DNA of 64,000 nt from Brevibacillus invocatus (GCF_003710915.1 NZ_RHHR01000034.1:48268-112267); one strand, 5' to 3'; positions 8,087 through 17,855 are shown, counted from the first letter of the stretch. The notes: generated from the sequence alone by a model not told the origin. Numbers and translations: made by a program.

Positions 8087-9025
8087 ATGAAAAAACTCAG
8101 CAAAATGTTTATGGCACTTACCGTTGTGGGCGCATTGCTCGCAGGCTGTGGGAGTAATAGTGCAGCTCCGACGCAACCACAACAGCAATCTGGTACAGCA
8201 ACTCCAGCTCCGGAATCGAACTCTGGTAATGCAGGGACTGAACAAACTAGCAATGAACCGATCACAGCGGTTGGATCTACTGCTATGCAACCATTGATTG
8301 AACAAGCAGCAAAAGACTTCATGGCAAAGAATCAAGGCCTGCAAATTCAAGTTCAAGGTGGCGGTAGCGGTACCGGCTTGAGCCAAGTAGCGAGCGGCGC
8401 TGCTACAATCGGTAACTCTGATATTTTTGCAGAAGAGAAAAAAGACATTCCTGCTGCTGAGCTGGTAGACCACAAAATCGCAGTTGTCGGTATGGCTGCA
8501 GTTGTGAATCCAGAAATCAACATTGATAACCTGACAAAACAACAACTGATCGATATCTTCAGCGGTAAAGTGACCAACTGGAAAGAGGTTGGCGGTCCAG
8601 ATCAAAAGGTAACACTGGTTAACCGTCCAAAATCCTCTGGTACTCGCGCAACCTTCAGCAAATTCGCACTTGATGGAACAGAAGAAGCAGAAGGCATCAC
8701 AGAGGATTCCTCGGGTACTGTACGCAAAATCATCTCTGAAACACCTGGTGCGATTGGATACCTGGCGCTGTCCTACATCAATGATTCTGTAAAAGCGTTG
8801 AAACTCGATGGCGTGGAAGCAAACGGCGAAAACATCGCTACGAACAAATACCCGGTATGGGCGTATCAACACATGTACACCAAAGGTGAGCCGACTGGAA
8901 GCGCAAAAGCTTTCCTCGAGTTCATGCTGACTGAAGAAGTACAAAAGAAAACCGTTACTGATCTGGGCTTCTTGCCTATCACAGACATGAAAGTAGATCG
9001 CGGTGCAGACGGAAGCGTTAAATAA
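8087..9025 (+). CDS. pstS: Phosphate ABC transporter substrate-binding lipoprotein PstS
   Basis: 312 residues with a lipoprotein signal (MKKLSKMFMALTVVGA, lipobox LLAGC), a Gln/Pro/Thr linker, and a PstS-type phosphate-binding fold. The phosphate-contacting motifs AVGSTAMQPL, GGGSGTGLSQVASGAATIGNSD and RPKSSGTRATF are all present. It captures inorganic phosphate outside the membrane and hands it to PstC-PstA. It heads the pstSCAB operon; a PhoP-box-like array precedes it, which suggests induction by phosphate starvation. A 204-bp gap with a strong hairpin separates it from pstC, as usual for a binding protein needed in excess over its permease. Confidence 0.96.
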   Translation: MKKLSKMFMALTVVGALLAGCGSNSAAPTQPQQQSGTATPAPESNSGNAGTEQTSNEPITAVGSTAMQPLIEQAAKDFMAKNQGLQIQVQGGGSGTGLSQVASGAATIGNSDIFAEEKKDIPAAELVDHKIAVVGMAAVVNPEINIDNLTKQQLIDIFSGKVTNWKEVGGPDQKVTLVNRPKSSGTRATFSKFALDGTEEAEGITEDSSGTVRKIISETPGAIGYLALSYINDSVKALKLDGVEANGENIATNKYPVWAYQHMYTKGEPTGSAKAFLEFMLTEEVQKKTVTDLGFLPITDMKVDRGADGSVK

Positions 9026-9159
9026 AACAGTCACGACCGTTTTATTTGACCGCAAGCGGTGACATCGACTTTTATGAAAAACGTCGAGATGTTTCGATCC
9101 CCCGATGAGAGGGGACGTTTTTCACTGACAAAATAAACAGCACGCAAGCGGTAGAAGCG

Positions 9160-9192
9160 AAATGAGGGGTGGGGGGCGCTTACCCCTCATTT
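9160..9192 (+). promoter_or_regulatory. Intercistronic hairpin between pstS and pstC
   Basis: AAATGAGGGGT (9160-9170) pairs perfectly with ACCCCTCATTT (9182-9192), and the stem can extend outward through AGAAGC/GCTGCTT. The T run near 9212 is too far away for a classical terminator. It probably protects the pstS mRNA 3' end or attenuates read-through into pstCAB. Confidence 0.65.
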
Positions 9193-9229
9193 TGCTGCTT
9201 GCTTAGCCCGTTTTTTCAAGGAGGAGATC

Positions 9230-10171
9230 ATGAGCCATCGTTCTGACACTGAGCGTCAATCCGGGATTGCGCGCAAAATGCTGAGTTATAACAAACGTCA
9301 ATGGACGGAAAATGTGACAGGCAAGGTCATCGCAACGGTATGTGCGGCTTTGCTGATCGTAGTGGTCTTGTCGATTACGTATTTCATTGCTTCAAAAGGA
9401 TTGTCCACCTTTTTTGTAAATGGTGTCAGCATCACCGAATTTTTGACTCAAATCAAATGGGACCCTGAGGGTGAACCTGCAATCTACGGTGTTTTCCCGT
9501 TCATTCTCGGTTCTTTTCTCGTGACGACCCTGGCAGCTTTGATCGCTGCGCCGCTGGGAATTGGTGCGGCTATTTTCATGGTTGAGCTGTTTCCCAACTT
9601 CGGGAAGAAAGTACTGAAGCCTGTTATTGAACTTTTGGTAGGGATTCCATCCGTCGTATACGGCTATGTGGGACTAACCCTGCTCGTTCCGTTTATCCGT
9701 GAGCAATTTGATGTGCTGGGCTTTAGCTTGCTGGCAGGGGGACTTGTTCTTGCTTTGATGATCCTGCCTACCATCACCAGCGTGGCAGCCGATTCGATTG
9801 CTGCGGTGCCGCAGGATTTGCGCAATGCTTCGCTCGCGCTCGGAGCGACCCGCTGGCAGACGATCTGGAACGTCGTCCTTCACTCTTCATTGCCAGGATG
9901 CCTCACCGCTATTGTATTGGGAATGGCCCGTGCCTTTGGCGAAGCCCTTGCTGTCCAGATGGTCATCGGGAACACAACCAAGCTACCGGGCAGTCTGCTT
10001 GATCCGATCAGTACATTGACAAGCGGTATTACCCTGAACATGGGGAATACGATTCAGGGAACCCCTTACAATAATGCGCTGTGGTCGATGGCGCTGCTGC
10101 TCTTGTTGATGTCGTTCGTCTTCATCATGATCTTGCGGATTATCGGTAGAAAAGGGCTGGTGAACAAATGA
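9230..10171 (+). CDS. pstC: Phosphate ABC transporter permease PstC
   Basis: 313 residues with about six membrane helices, the first at about 40-60 (VIATVCAALLIVVVLSITYF). The permease EAA-like loop reads ASLALGATRWQTIWNVVLHSSLPG. The protein forms half of the phosphate channel in the cytoplasmic membrane with PstA. The ATG follows CAAGGAGGAGATC. The 3' end overlaps pstA by four bases (ATGA), indicating coupled translation. Confidence 0.96.
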   Translation: MSHRSDTERQSGIARKMLSYNKRQWTENVTGKVIATVCAALLIVVVLSITYFIASKGLSTFFVNGVSITEFLTQIKWDPEGEPAIYGVFPFILGSFLVTTLAALIAAPLGIGAAIFMVELFPNFGKKVLKPVIELLVGIPSVVYGYVGLTLLVPFIREQFDVLGFSLLAGGLVLALMILPTITSVAADSIAAVPQDLRNASLALGATRWQTIWNVVLHSSLPGCLTAIVLGMARAFGEALAVQMVIGNTTKLPGSLLDPISTLTSGITLNMGNTIQGTPYNNALWSMALLLLLMSFVFIMILRIIGRKGLVNK

Positions 10172-11058
10172 GAGCGAAAATCATGGATCGCGCAGCGACA
10201 GTCATCTTGACCCTGATTGCTGTTCTGATCATCGGTACGCTGGTAGGCTTGCTCGGGTTTATCCTGACTCAAGGCTGGCATAAGCTGAATCTGGATTTTC
10301 TCACCTCACCACCCGATATCGTCAACGCAGGCGGCGGGGTTGGACCGCAGCTGTTCAACTCTTTGTATCTGCTTGTTCTGACGATGCTGATCGCGGTACC
10401 GCTTGGCCTTGGAGCAGGAATTTATATGGCTGAATATGCACCGGATAACAAGTTTACGCAGTTTATCCGGATGAGTATAGAAGTGTTGTCCTCACTGCCT
10501 TCCATTGTCGTGGGTTTGTTTGGACTCTTGGTGTTCGTGAATATGACTGGATGGGGCTACACCCTGTTTTCCGGTGCATTGGCTTTGACTGTATTTAACT
10601 TGCCTTTGCTGGTGCGCGTAACAGAGGATGCCATCCGCAATGTACCGCGCAGCCAAAAAGAAGCCAGCTTGGCTCTGGGGATTACCAAATGGCGCACGAT
10701 TGTATCCGTCATCCTGCCGGCAGCTCTACCGGGGATTCTCACCGGAACGATTCTTGCCGCCGGACGTGTATTCGGGGAAGCGGCCGCACTCTTGTTTACA
10801 GCTGGAATGTCTTCACCTAACCTGGACTTTACGAATTTTGCCCTGAACAGTCCTACATCTCCGTTAAATCCATTCCGTCCTGCGGAAACGCTGGCGGTGC
10901 ATATCTGGAAGGTAAACAGCGAAGGCTTGGCGCCGGATGCACGCGACGTAGCCGATGGCGCTGCTGCTGTTCTGATTATCGCCGTGCTGATTTTCAATCT
11001 TTCGGCACGCTGGTTTGGTACGTGGATCTACAAAAAGATGACTTCAGGATCAAACTAG
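10168..11058 (+). CDS. pstA: Phosphate ABC transporter permease PstA
   Basis: 296 residues, six predicted membrane helices, with the coupling loop ASLALGITKWRTIVSVILPAALPG typical of PstA. It overlaps pstC by four bases and is followed 15 bases later by pstB. It pairs with PstC to form the membrane channel for phosphate. The C-terminal NLSARWFGTWIYKKM is typical for the family. Confidence 0.96.
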   Translation: MRAKIMDRAATVILTLIAVLIIGTLVGLLGFILTQGWHKLNLDFLTSPPDIVNAGGGVGPQLFNSLYLLVLTMLIAVPLGLGAGIYMAEYAPDNKFTQFIRMSIEVLSSLPSIVVGLFGLLVFVNMTGWGYTLFSGALALTVFNLPLLVRVTEDAIRNVPRSQKEASLALGITKWRTIVSVILPAALPGILTGTILAAGRVFGEAAALLFTAGMSSPNLDFTNFALNSPTSPLNPFRPAETLAVHIWKVNSEGLAPDARDVADGAAAVLIIAVLIFNLSARWFGTWIYKKMTSGSN

Positions 11059-11073
11059 GAAAGGGTGGGAGTC

Positions 11074-11847
11074 ATGACGGTAAGTACCTTGGAAGAGACA
11101 ATCATTCGGACGCGCGATGTCTCCGTCTATTATGGAGAAAAACGTGCGGTGTCCAATATCAATATGGATATTAAACGCAATTCGGTCACTGCTTTCATCG
11201 GACCCTCCGGCTGTGGAAAGTCTACGCTGCTGCGCAGCATGAATCGTATGAATGACCTGGTTCCTTCCTGCCGTGTGACAGGGTCCATCACGGTCGATGG
11301 AACAGATATCAACAGTCCGAACGTGAATATTGAGGGGTTGCGTCAAGTAGTAGGAATGGTTTTTCAGCGTGCCAATCCATTTTTCAAGTCGATTTATGAA
11401 AACATTGCTTTTGCTCCGCGTTTTCACGGTTTGACCGATAAACGAAAGCTCGATGAAGTGGTGGAAGAGAGCTTGCGCAAGGCTGCGCTGTGGGATGAAG
11501 TCAAGGATCGGCTGCGTGAGTCCGCGCTCTCCCTATCTGGTGGTCAGCAGCAGCGGCTTTGCATCGCCAGGGCAATCGCCATGCAGCCGACTGTCCTGCT
11601 GCTCGACGAACCAGCTTCGGCACTCGACCCGATCTCTACGATGAAAATCGAAGAGCTGGTGATGACGTTAAAGGATGAGTACACGATTGTGATCGTCACG
11701 CATAACCTGCACCAGGCAGCGCGTGTCTCTGAAAAAACCGCCTTTTTCCTGTTGGGGGAGCTGGTGGAATACAATGATACCTCGAAAATGTTTACCTCTC
11801 CTGACCACGAGAAAACCGAAGCGTATATCAGTGGGCGTTTTGGCTGA
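11074..11847 (+). CDS. pstB: Phosphate ABC transporter ATPase PstB (operon copy)
   Basis: 257 residues from the ATG at 11074, chosen because AAAGGGTGG lies just upstream; a GTG at 11065 is possible. ABC ATPase motifs: Walker [11 protein letters not shown]-loop VFQRANPF, signature [16 protein letters not shown], Walker [15 protein letters not shown]-loop VTHNLHQ. It energises PstC-PstA. The cysteine in Walker A and the ending [10 protein letters not shown] are typical of PstB. No phoU follows; a terminator does. Confidence 0.96.
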   Translation: MTVSTLEETIIRTRDVSVYYGEKRAVSNINMDIKRNSVTAFIGPSGCGKSTLLRSMNRMNDLVPSCRVTGSITVDGTDINSPNVNIEGLRQVVGMVFQRANPFFKSIYENIAFAPRFHGLTDKRKLDEVVEESLRKAALWDEVKDRLRESALSLSGGQQQRLCIARAIAMQPTVLLLDEPASALDPISTMKIEELVMTLKDEYTIVIVTHNLHQAARVSEKTAFFLLGELVEYNDTSKMFTSPDHEKTEAYISGRFG

Positions 11848-11867
11848 TTTTTGAGTAGCTGAATCGG

Positions 11868-11902
11868 AAAGGCTGTCGACAAATGGATCGACAGCCTTTT
11901 TG
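11868..11902 (+). terminator. Rho-independent terminator after pst operon
   Basis: AAAGGCTGTCGA (11868-11879) and TCGACAGCCTTT (11888-11899) form a perfect 12-bp stem followed by a short T run. Confidence 0.88.
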
Positions 11903-11908
11903 GTACGT

Positions 11909-11940
11909 TCGGAAAGTGTAAGTGCGATAAAGTGCTAAAA
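11909..11940. repeat. Dispersed repeat, copy A (module 1)
   Basis: This 32-bp stretch matches 39874-39905 at 29 of 32 positions (TCGGAAAGTnTAAGTGCG...GCTAAAA). It overlaps the stop codon of the MocR-type gene. It lacks the second palindromic module found at 39.93 and 33.99 kb. Confidence 0.65.
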
Positions 11941-13332
11941 GACGACGGACTCGTTTAACCAAGCCTTTTTCAAGAGCTTTACACCAAGCTGGATATCATC
12001 AAGTGATAAATTGCTGAAACCAAGTTTGATCATGGGTTCTTCGGTTTTGTTATGCAAGAAGAAGGGTGAAGTAGGGTAGACTTTAACCCCCTGAATGGAA
12101 GCTTGCTGAATGAGCCATTCTTCTGAACGCTCCAGGTGTACTTTGACTAACACGTACAAACCCGATTGCTCGCCGATAATCGATAAATGTTGGTTGAAAT
12201 GATTCCTTAATTCAAAAACGAGGTGCTGCATTTTTCGTTTATACACAAGCCGCATGCGTTTTATATGGCGATTCCATTCCCCTTCCTCCATGAATTTCGA
12301 CATGGCGAATTGGCTCAATAGTGAAGTGGTGCTCTCAAAATGGGTGAATTGATTTCTATAAGCGTTTATTAGTGGCTGTGGCAATACCATATAACTTAAA
12401 CGGATTCCTGGAAGAAAGCACTTTGAGAAATTGCCGAGATAAATCACTCTCGACGAATCTATGGAAGCGAGAGCGGGAAAAGGTTGTTGGGTATAGCGAA
12501 ATTCACTGTCATAATCGTCTTCGATAATATATCCTTTCATCTTGTTTGCCCAATGGATCAGTGCATGCCTTTGTTGGATGGGCATGCTCACCCCGTATGG
12601 ACTGTGATGGGACGGCGCCACATAAATTAATCGCGATTTCATCTGTTCTAAGTGTGAAAAATCGGCACCTGTCTCATAAACAGGTACCGTTTCAAGCGTA
12701 AAACGATTTAGTTGAAAAGCTTCCCTAGCGCCATCATAACCAGGATCCTCCACAATCAAGCTAGAAAAATCATGTTTCAGGACATGACCGAGATAGACGA
12801 GCATTTGTTGGGTACTGCTTCCGATGAAGATTGCATGTGGATCTGTTCTCACCCCACGAGACTGGAGTAGATATGCTGCGATTTGTTCGCGTAGGCACCA
12901 TTCGCCAAAAGGTTCCCCGTATCGAAAGCTGTCCTTTTCCGTTAATACCTGATTCGAGATCCTCCTCCACGCTTTTAAAGGGAAATGCGCTTGATCGACA
13001 ACGTCTGCGCGGAAATCGATGCGAACAGGTGGTACCGGCTCTGTTTGCTTGTGATGAGAAGAGCCGCGAGCCTCTTGAAAGGAAAGGGGCTCTATTTCAT
13101 TAACAAAATAACCTTTTCGTCCTTCCCCGCGAATATAGCCTTCAGCAACCAACTGCTCATAGGCCATTAATGTTGTATTGCGACTTACTTGAAGAGATTG
13201 TGCAAGATGACGAATGGAGGGCAATGGCTCATCTGCTTTTATGTCGCCATGTTCAATGAATGATTTGAAATGCTCGTAGATTTGTTTGTATTTGGGGGAG
13301 CTATTCGTAAATGCAAAAATGGTGGTTATCAT
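11935..13332 (-). CDS. MocR/PdxR-type GntR regulator with aminotransferase domain
   Basis: 465 residues. A winged-helix GntR domain (about 10-75; LPSIRHLAQSLQVSRNTTLMAYEQLVAEGYI) is fused to a fold-type-I PLP aminotransferase-like domain (about 110-460). The aspartate that binds the PLP pyridine nitrogen lies in IIEDDYDSEFRY, and the Schiff-base lysine in YLGNFSKCFLPGIR. Such proteins sense PLP or an amino acid and act on an adjacent divergent gene. The neighbour is a LysE-type exporter starting about 115 bp away, so it probably controls that gene. The start follows AGGGAG on the minus strand. The effector is unknown. Confidence 0.93.
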   Translation of the reverse strand: MITTIFAFTNSSPKYKQIYEHFKSFIEHGDIKADEPLPSIRHLAQSLQVSRNTTLMAYEQLVAEGYIRGEGRKGYFVNEIEPLSFQEARGSSHHKQTEPVPPVRIDFRADVVDQAHFPLKAWRRISNQVLTEKDSFRYGEPFGEWCLREQIAAYLLQSRGVRTDPHAIFIGSSTQQMLVYLGHVLKHDFSSLIVEDPGYDGAREAFQLNRFTLETVPVYETGADFSHLEQMKSRLIYVAPSHHSPYGVSMPIQQRHALIHWANKMKGYIIEDDYDSEFRYTQQPFPALASIDSSRVIYLGNFSKCFLPGIRLSYMVLPQPLINAYRNQFTHFESTTSLLSQFAMSKFMEEGEWNRHIKRMRLVYKRKMQHLVFELRNHFNQHLSIIGEQSGLYVLVKVHLERSEEWLIQQASIQGVKVYPTSPFFLHNKTEEPMIKLGFSNLSLDDIQLGVKLLKKAWLNESVVF

Positions 13333-13343
13333 GTTTTATCTCC

Positions 13344-13387
13344 CTGACATGTGCATTTTTTCAGTATTGTACCTTTTTTAATGTCAG
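13344..13387. promoter_or_regulatory. Inverted repeat in the MocR/LysE divergent region
   Basis: CTGACAT (13344-13350) and ATGTCAG (13381-13387) form a 7-bp inverted repeat about 37 bp apart centre to centre. The space between the divergent genes must hold both promoters, so this is a candidate operator. The half-sites are short and could arise by chance. Confidence 0.35.
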
Positions 13388-13446
13388 TTTGAAATATATC
13401 ATACCGTGTAAAGGATATCTGCTGTTGAGGAGGTTTGGTGCATGCT

Positions 13447-14085
13447 ATGGAGTTTTCAACAATTTGGCTATTTGTAATAGCTGCTGCAACATTATTAATC
13501 ATACCTGGACCAGCTGTGTTCTATATTATGGCAAGAAGTATTGAACAAGGAAAGAAAGCAGGCCTGGTATCCGTTCTTGGTGTATCTCTTGGTGGTGCTG
13601 TTCACGTATTAGCTGGAGCAATTGGAGTTTCTGCGATCCTGATGACATCAGCTACAGCCTTTCATCTCGTCAAATACTTGGGTGCTGCCTATCTGATCTA
13701 TCTGGGGTGTAAGACTTTATTTTCTGCATCTGATAGAACGAAGTCAGAAAATCCAAAAGTCACACGTGAAAAATGTGGTAAGATTTTTTACCAATCAGCG
13801 CTCATAGAAGTCATGAATCCGAAGACAGCACTCTTTTTTTTAGCCTTCTTTCCGCAATTCATTACACCTACTGCTGGATCAGTCGCCGTACAATTTTTGC
13901 TTTTAGGGTCGATTTTTATTATGCTGGCTTTTATTAGTGATGGTCTGTATGCCATTCTTGCAGCAAGTATGAGAAAGTGGATTCTGGGTAGGAAAGCGAG
14001 CTCAAAGCTGCAGAGTCGGATTACTGGTTATTTTTATATTGTGTTAGGGGTATTCTCCGCCTTTGCGAGCCCCTCCAAAACATAA
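13447..14085 (+). CDS. LysE/RhtB family amino-acid exporter
   Basis: From ATG 13447 the product is 212 residues with about six membrane helices. Family marks are LLIIPGPAVFYIMARSIEQGKKAG near the N-terminus, LGAAYLIYLGCKTLF, and MNPKTALFFLAFFPQFI. GAGGAGG lies 13 bases before the ATG and four before an in-frame GTG at 13438, so the true start could be either. RhtB proteins export amino acids such as threonine, homoserine or leucine. It is divergent from a MocR-type regulator and its 3' end abuts the B3/B4-domain gene, so the three look like one module. The cargo is unknown. Confidence 0.92.
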   Translation: MEFSTIWLFVIAAATLLIIPGPAVFYIMARSIEQGKKAGLVSVLGVSLGGAVHVLAGAIGVSAILMTSATAFHLVKYLGAAYLIYLGCKTLFSASDRTKSENPKVTREKCGKIFYQSALIEVMNPKTALFFLAFFPQFITPTAGSVAVQFLLLGSIFIMLAFISDGLYAILAASMRKWILGRKASSKLQSRITGYFYIVLGVFSAFASPSKT

Positions 14086-14098
14086 ATGTGAGGATGAA

Positions 14099-14824
14099 AT
14101 GGAGAGATATGGTATGACTAGATTTATCATTGAAGATGATTTTTGGTCGTTATTCCCTCATGCCAAAATAGGCACTGTCATTTGCCGGGGGATTGATAAT
14201 TCGATCAGGGACGTTGAAATTTACGAGAAGCTGCTGCAGGAGGCAGAGAAAGAAGCCCATGCATTTTTAAGTATGGAGGATTTCAGCAGCAATCCAGTGA
14301 TATCCGTTTGGCGAGAAGCTTTTCAGAAGTTCAAGACAAAGAAAGGGGCAAGGTGTTCCATTGAAGCTTTATTAAAAAGAGTGAAAAATGGCAATCAGAT
14401 CGGAACAATAAACCCGCTTGTCGACATTTACAATTCCATCTCATTGCGCTACGCTCTTCCGTGTGGTGGGGAGGATATCGACACGTTTGCAGGCGATATC
14501 CGGCTTACGCTGGCAAATGGAAGCGAACCGTTTATTCCATTGGGAAGTGAAGAAAATGCTCCTCCATATGCAGGGGAAATTGTTTATAAGGATGATGAAG
14601 GCGCAATATGCAGATGCTGGAACTGGCGTGAAGCCCAGAGGACAATGCTAACAGAAAATACGAAAAATGCATTTCTCTGTATGGAATTAATCGATGAAAC
14701 AAGAAGCGATGAGTTTCATATGGCCTTGAAAGAATTGTCTGATTTAGTGTCGCATCATCTTGGTGGTACTGTGAAAATTGAAGTGTTAGATATCCATCAT
14801 CGGGAAGTGAAGATCTTTGGTTGA
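14099..14824 (+). CDS. Freestanding B3/B4 domain protein (PheRS-beta editing-like)
   Basis: About 241 residues from ATG 14099 (GTGAGGA upstream) or 236 from ATG 14114 (GGAGAG upstream). It resembles the B3/B4 domain of phenylalanyl-tRNA synthetase beta, the region that edits mischarged tRNA: conserved blocks are NPLVDIYNSISLRYALPCGG, IRLTLANGSEPFIPLG, and GEIVYKDDEGAICRCWNWREAQRT. Freestanding versions are thought to be tRNA-related or nucleoside-binding proteins, but their function is not established. It directly follows the exporter gene and is followed by a terminator, so it probably shares the exporter's transcript. Confidence 0.85.
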   Translation: MERYGMTRFIIEDDFWSLFPHAKIGTVICRGIDNSIRDVEIYEKLLQEAEKEAHAFLSMEDFSSNPVISVWREAFQKFKTKKGARCSIEALLKRVKNGNQIGTINPLVDIYNSISLRYALPCGGEDIDTFAGDIRLTLANGSEPFIPLGSEENAPPYAGEIVYKDDEGAICRCWNWREAQRTMLTENTKNAFLCMELIDETRSDEFHMALKELSDLVSHHLGGTVKIEVLDIHHREVKIFG

Positions 14825-14838
14825 TATCGAACATAAAA

Positions 14839-14862
14839 GCCCTCTTATGCAGAGGGCGTTTT
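14839..14862. terminator. Bidirectional terminator between convergent genes
   Basis: GCCCTCT (14839-14845) pairs with AGAGGGC (14851-14857); GTTTTTG follows on the + strand and CTTTTA on the - strand. It overlaps the stop codon of the chemoreceptor gene. Confidence 0.75.
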
Positions 14863-16866
14863 TGTCGTCTGGAAGAAGCGAATCTCTTGTTCCAGATCTT
14901 CTACAATAAAAGTGAGCTTGCCGGAATCGTGGAGAAATTGCTGGGAGTACGACAGGCTTTCCTGATTGGAGGCTACGGCTTGCTGCATGCCGCCGATGAC
15001 TTCCAAAGCAGATGCGGATAGCGCATCGACACGTTCCAGAATCAATTGGCTATGCTGGTGAATGTGGGTAGAGAGCTGATCGATAGCCTGGAATTGACCC
15101 GTGAGCGTATCGCTGATTTGCACGGTATTCGTGAAGGTTTCGGTAGCCTGCTGCAGGGTTTGGATGGCCTCCAGCGTGGCTGTATCCGTCGTCTGCATGC
15201 AGTGGGAGACATGCTCCATGCGCTTTTCGCCTTCCGCAATCACCTGCTGGATGCGGGAAGTAGCCGTTTCGGTTTGTGCACTGAGCAGTCCGATTTCGTC
15301 CGCAACTACGCCAAATCCCAGCCCCGCTTGTCCGGCTCGTGATGCCTCTATACGTGCATTGAGGGACAAGAGCTTGGTTCGTTTGGAAATGTCCAGAATC
15401 ATGCCGGATATATCGCTAATATCCAGCATGCTTTCCTTCATGGCAGATACAGCAAGGAGTGACGTGCGCATATCCTCTGATATTTTCACCATTTCAACCT
15501 GCAATTGCTGGATGGAGTCTGATGCGCTGGAGGTTTGCTGCCGCGACTCCAGATTTTGACCCACTGCGGTCTGCATCAGACTGGTGATCCGATTCATCTC
15601 CTGGGTGATTCCGTTTACATGCGTGTGAATCTCTGTAATTTGCGTTTGCTGTTCGTCCATCTCGTGGGACAACTGCTCGGTGACGTGTACGACTTCGCTT
15701 TGCACATCGTGGGAGCGGCGAGAACCCGCTTCTACATGCTTGGCCACCTGTTTGACATCCGAGATGACGTGCTGAATCTTGCTAATGATCGAACCAATCT
15801 GTCCGGTCATCCGATTGAAGCTGTCAGCCAATTGGCGCAGCTCGTCATTGGTTTGTACCTGCATGGATAAGGAAAGATTGCCGTTGCTGAAGGCGGTCAT
15901 TTTTTGCTGCACTTCTTTGATCGGATTGACGATTTTGCGGACGAAGCCAAAGAGCAGCACGGCAAGTGCAGCGAGTCCAATCAAAGAGACAGTGAGAATC
16001 GTGAGCTGCAATAGCTCTACCTCTCGTTCGACCTCGGACACCCCCTGGGTGACGATGATTCCCCAACGGAGCCATGGCTCGTACTGATACGCGGCGAGGT
16101 AATCCGCCTGATCCAGAGTGAGCAGATCGATGCCCGATTTTTCTGCCATCACTTCCTGGACGACTGGTAGCTGATCCAGAGAAGGGCGTTGCAGCGCATA
16201 GTTTTTATCCGGATGGGCGACTAGTGTCCCCTTTTGGTCGACAATCATGGCGTAGCCGGTCTGCCCAATCTTGATGGTTCCGATGAATTCGCTCAGCTTG
16301 GGAACCGAGACAAAAGCGACGACAACCCCGGCGGTGTCACCGTCCTCTGTGAAGAGGGGCACTGACACGGCGATCTTGGGAAACTCAGTCTCGGAGAATT
16401 GAAAGACATCCGAAACATAGGCAGGCTGCTGAGACAACGCCAATGCTTGTGAATACCACTCCGATTCCCGCGGATCATAGGCATCAATGGGCGAGCTGGG
16501 AAATGTCACGTATTTCCCGTCTGCGGTAGCCAGCTGCAGCTCCGAAATGGTGGGATGCTGAGCCGCAAGATCTGTAAAAATGCCAAATACCTGACTGTTT
16601 GACACTTTGCTGTTTTTGTAGGTGGAAGCAAAGGATTGCAGTGTTACAACGATCGAATGAACGCGATTGCTGGCTTCTGCTAGCGTGGAGTGAGCTGCTT
16701 GAGAGAGTTGCTGTCTGGATTTCTCGTGGAGCATGGCATCGGATTGATTGCCGATGAAGAAGCCTGCGGTCACCATCATGCCGACCACCATAGCCAAGAT
16801 CCCGAAGAACAGCCTGGTAAAAATAGAACGATAATGAATGGATGATTTCTTTGTTTGGGGCATCAT
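14845..16866 (-). CDS. Methyl-accepting chemotaxis protein with dCache sensor
   Basis: 673 residues from the ATG at 16866, which has AAGGGAG six bases upstream; an earlier in-frame ATG at 16884 is less well placed. Order: short cytoplasmic N-terminus, membrane helix (about 15-40), periplasm-facing dCache-like sensor (about 40-280, with [12 protein letters not shown] and [14 protein letters not shown]), second helix (about 285-308), HAMP, and a long signalling helix pair. The hairpin tip reads [26 protein letters not shown], somewhat diverged from the usual LLALNAAIEAARAGE core. It should pass a ligand signal to CheA-CheW. The ligand is unknown. It is not in an operon with other chemotaxis genes. 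Confidence 0.94.
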   Translation of the reverse strand: MMPQTKKSSIHYRSIFTRLFFGILAMVVGMMVTAGFFIGNQSDAMLHEKSRQQLSQAAHSTLAEASNRVHSIVVTLQSFASTYKNSKVSNSQVFGIFTDLAAQHPTISELQLATADGKYVTFPSSPIDAYDPRESEWYSQALALSQQPAYVSDVFQFSETEFPKIAVSVPLFTEDGDTAGVVVAFVSVPKLSEFIGTIKIGQTGYAMIVDQKGTLVAHPDKNYALQRPSLDQLPVVQEVMAEKSGIDLLTLDQADYLAAYQYEPWLRWGIIVTQGVSEVEREVELLQLTILTVSLIGLAALAVLLFGFVRKIVNPIKEVQQKMTAFSNGNLSLSMQVQTNDELRQLADSFNRMTGQIGSIISKIQHVISDVKQVAKHVEAGSRRSHDVQSEVVHVTEQLSHEMDEQQTQITEIHTHVNGITQEMNRITSLMQTAVGQNLESRQQTSSASDSIQQLQVEMVKISEDMRTSLLAVSAMKESMLDISDISGMILDISKRTKLLSLNARIEASRAGQAGLGFGVVADEIGLLSAQTETATSRIQQVIAEGEKRMEHVSHCMQTTDTATLEAIQTLQQATETFTNTVQISDTLTGQFQAIDQLSTHIHQHSQLILERVDALSASALEVIGGMQQAVASNQESLSYSQQFLHDSGKLTFIVEDLEQEIRFFQTTKTPSA

Positions 16867-17083
16867 CAGCTCTCCCTTATTCATGACAATACCTGTCTTC
16901 AGCCTTTATTGTAGGAGTCAGTAAGAGAAAGGTCGATAGATGGACGCCAACATTTACCTGATCTTAAACTTTCGGAAAAACTTTATCAAAACTTAATATT
17001 CTCCATACGGAAACACCATATTTCGCCGCTATAGTGGAAGAGCGAGAGCAAATTCTAAGCGACAACGAAGGAGCGAGAACCGT

Positions 17084-17836
17084 ATGAGTGTCATTTCGGT
17101 GCGAGAGCTTAATCTCTTCTACGGTAAGCAGCAGGCCCTCTATGACATCAACCTGGATGTCGACTCCCATGCCATCACAGCGCTGATCGGACCATCAGGT
17201 TGTGGGAAATCGACTTTTTTACGTACGTTGAATCGAATGAACGATTCCATTGCCCATACAAAAATTACCGGATCGGTAAAAGTATTTGACGAGGATATCT
17301 ACAGTTCCCAGGTCGATGTGGAAAGACTGCGAAAAAATATCGGAATGGTGTTTCAGCACCCTAATCCTTTTCCGAAAAGCATTTACGACAATATTACCTA
17401 CGGTCCCAAGCTGCACGGAATGAGTGATCGCAGCAAGCTTGATGAAATCGTGGAGTCCAGCCTGAAGGCAGCAGCTCTCTGGGACGAGGTGAAGGATGTT
17501 CTGAAAAAACCGGCGACAGGACTTTCCGGGGGACAGCAGCAACGTCTTTGCATTGCACGCGCACTGGCCGTTCAGCCGCAGATTCTCCTGATGGACGAGC
17601 CGACTTCCGCACTCGACCCGATTTCTACGGCAAAAATCGAAGAACTGTTGGAAGAATTGAAATCGACATATACGATTGTCATTGTGACGCACAATATGCA
17701 GCAGGCTGCGCGCATTTCTGACAAAACCGCGTTTTTCCTCAATGGTGTGCTGGTCGAGGTCGATCAAACACCGACAATCTTTCAGAATCCATCTGACAAA
17801 CGAACCGAGGATTACATTACGGGACGTTTTGGCTAA
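17084..17836 (+). CDS. Second PstB-type phosphate ABC ATPase, without partner genes
   Basis: 250 residues with Walker [11 protein letters not shown]-loop [11 protein letters not shown], signature [16 protein letters not shown], Walker [14 protein letters not shown] and the ending [10 protein letters not shown]. It is closely related to the pstB at 11.07 kb. No permease or binding protein adjoins it; the neighbours are a chemoreceptor and an oxidoreductase operon. It may serve PstC-PstA as an alternative ATPase, as in B. subtilis with tandem pstBA and pstBB, but here it stands about 5 kb away. Upstream, TTTATC (16982) and TTAATA (16993), 11 bp apart, hint weakly at PhoP boxes, with TATAGT at 17030-17035 as a possible -10. 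Confidence 0.92.
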   Translation: MSVISVRELNLFYGKQQALYDINLDVDSHAITALIGPSGCGKSTFLRTLNRMNDSIAHTKITGSVKVFDEDIYSSQVDVERLRKNIGMVFQHPNPFPKSIYDNITYGPKLHGMSDRSKLDEIVESSLKAAALWDEVKDVLKKPATGLSGGQQQRLCIARALAVQPQILLMDEPTSALDPISTAKIEELLEELKSTYTIVIVTHNMQQAARISDKTAFFLNGVLVEVDQTPTIFQNPSDKRTEDYITGRFG

Positions 17837-17855
17837 TCGCATACTGGCATGAAGC

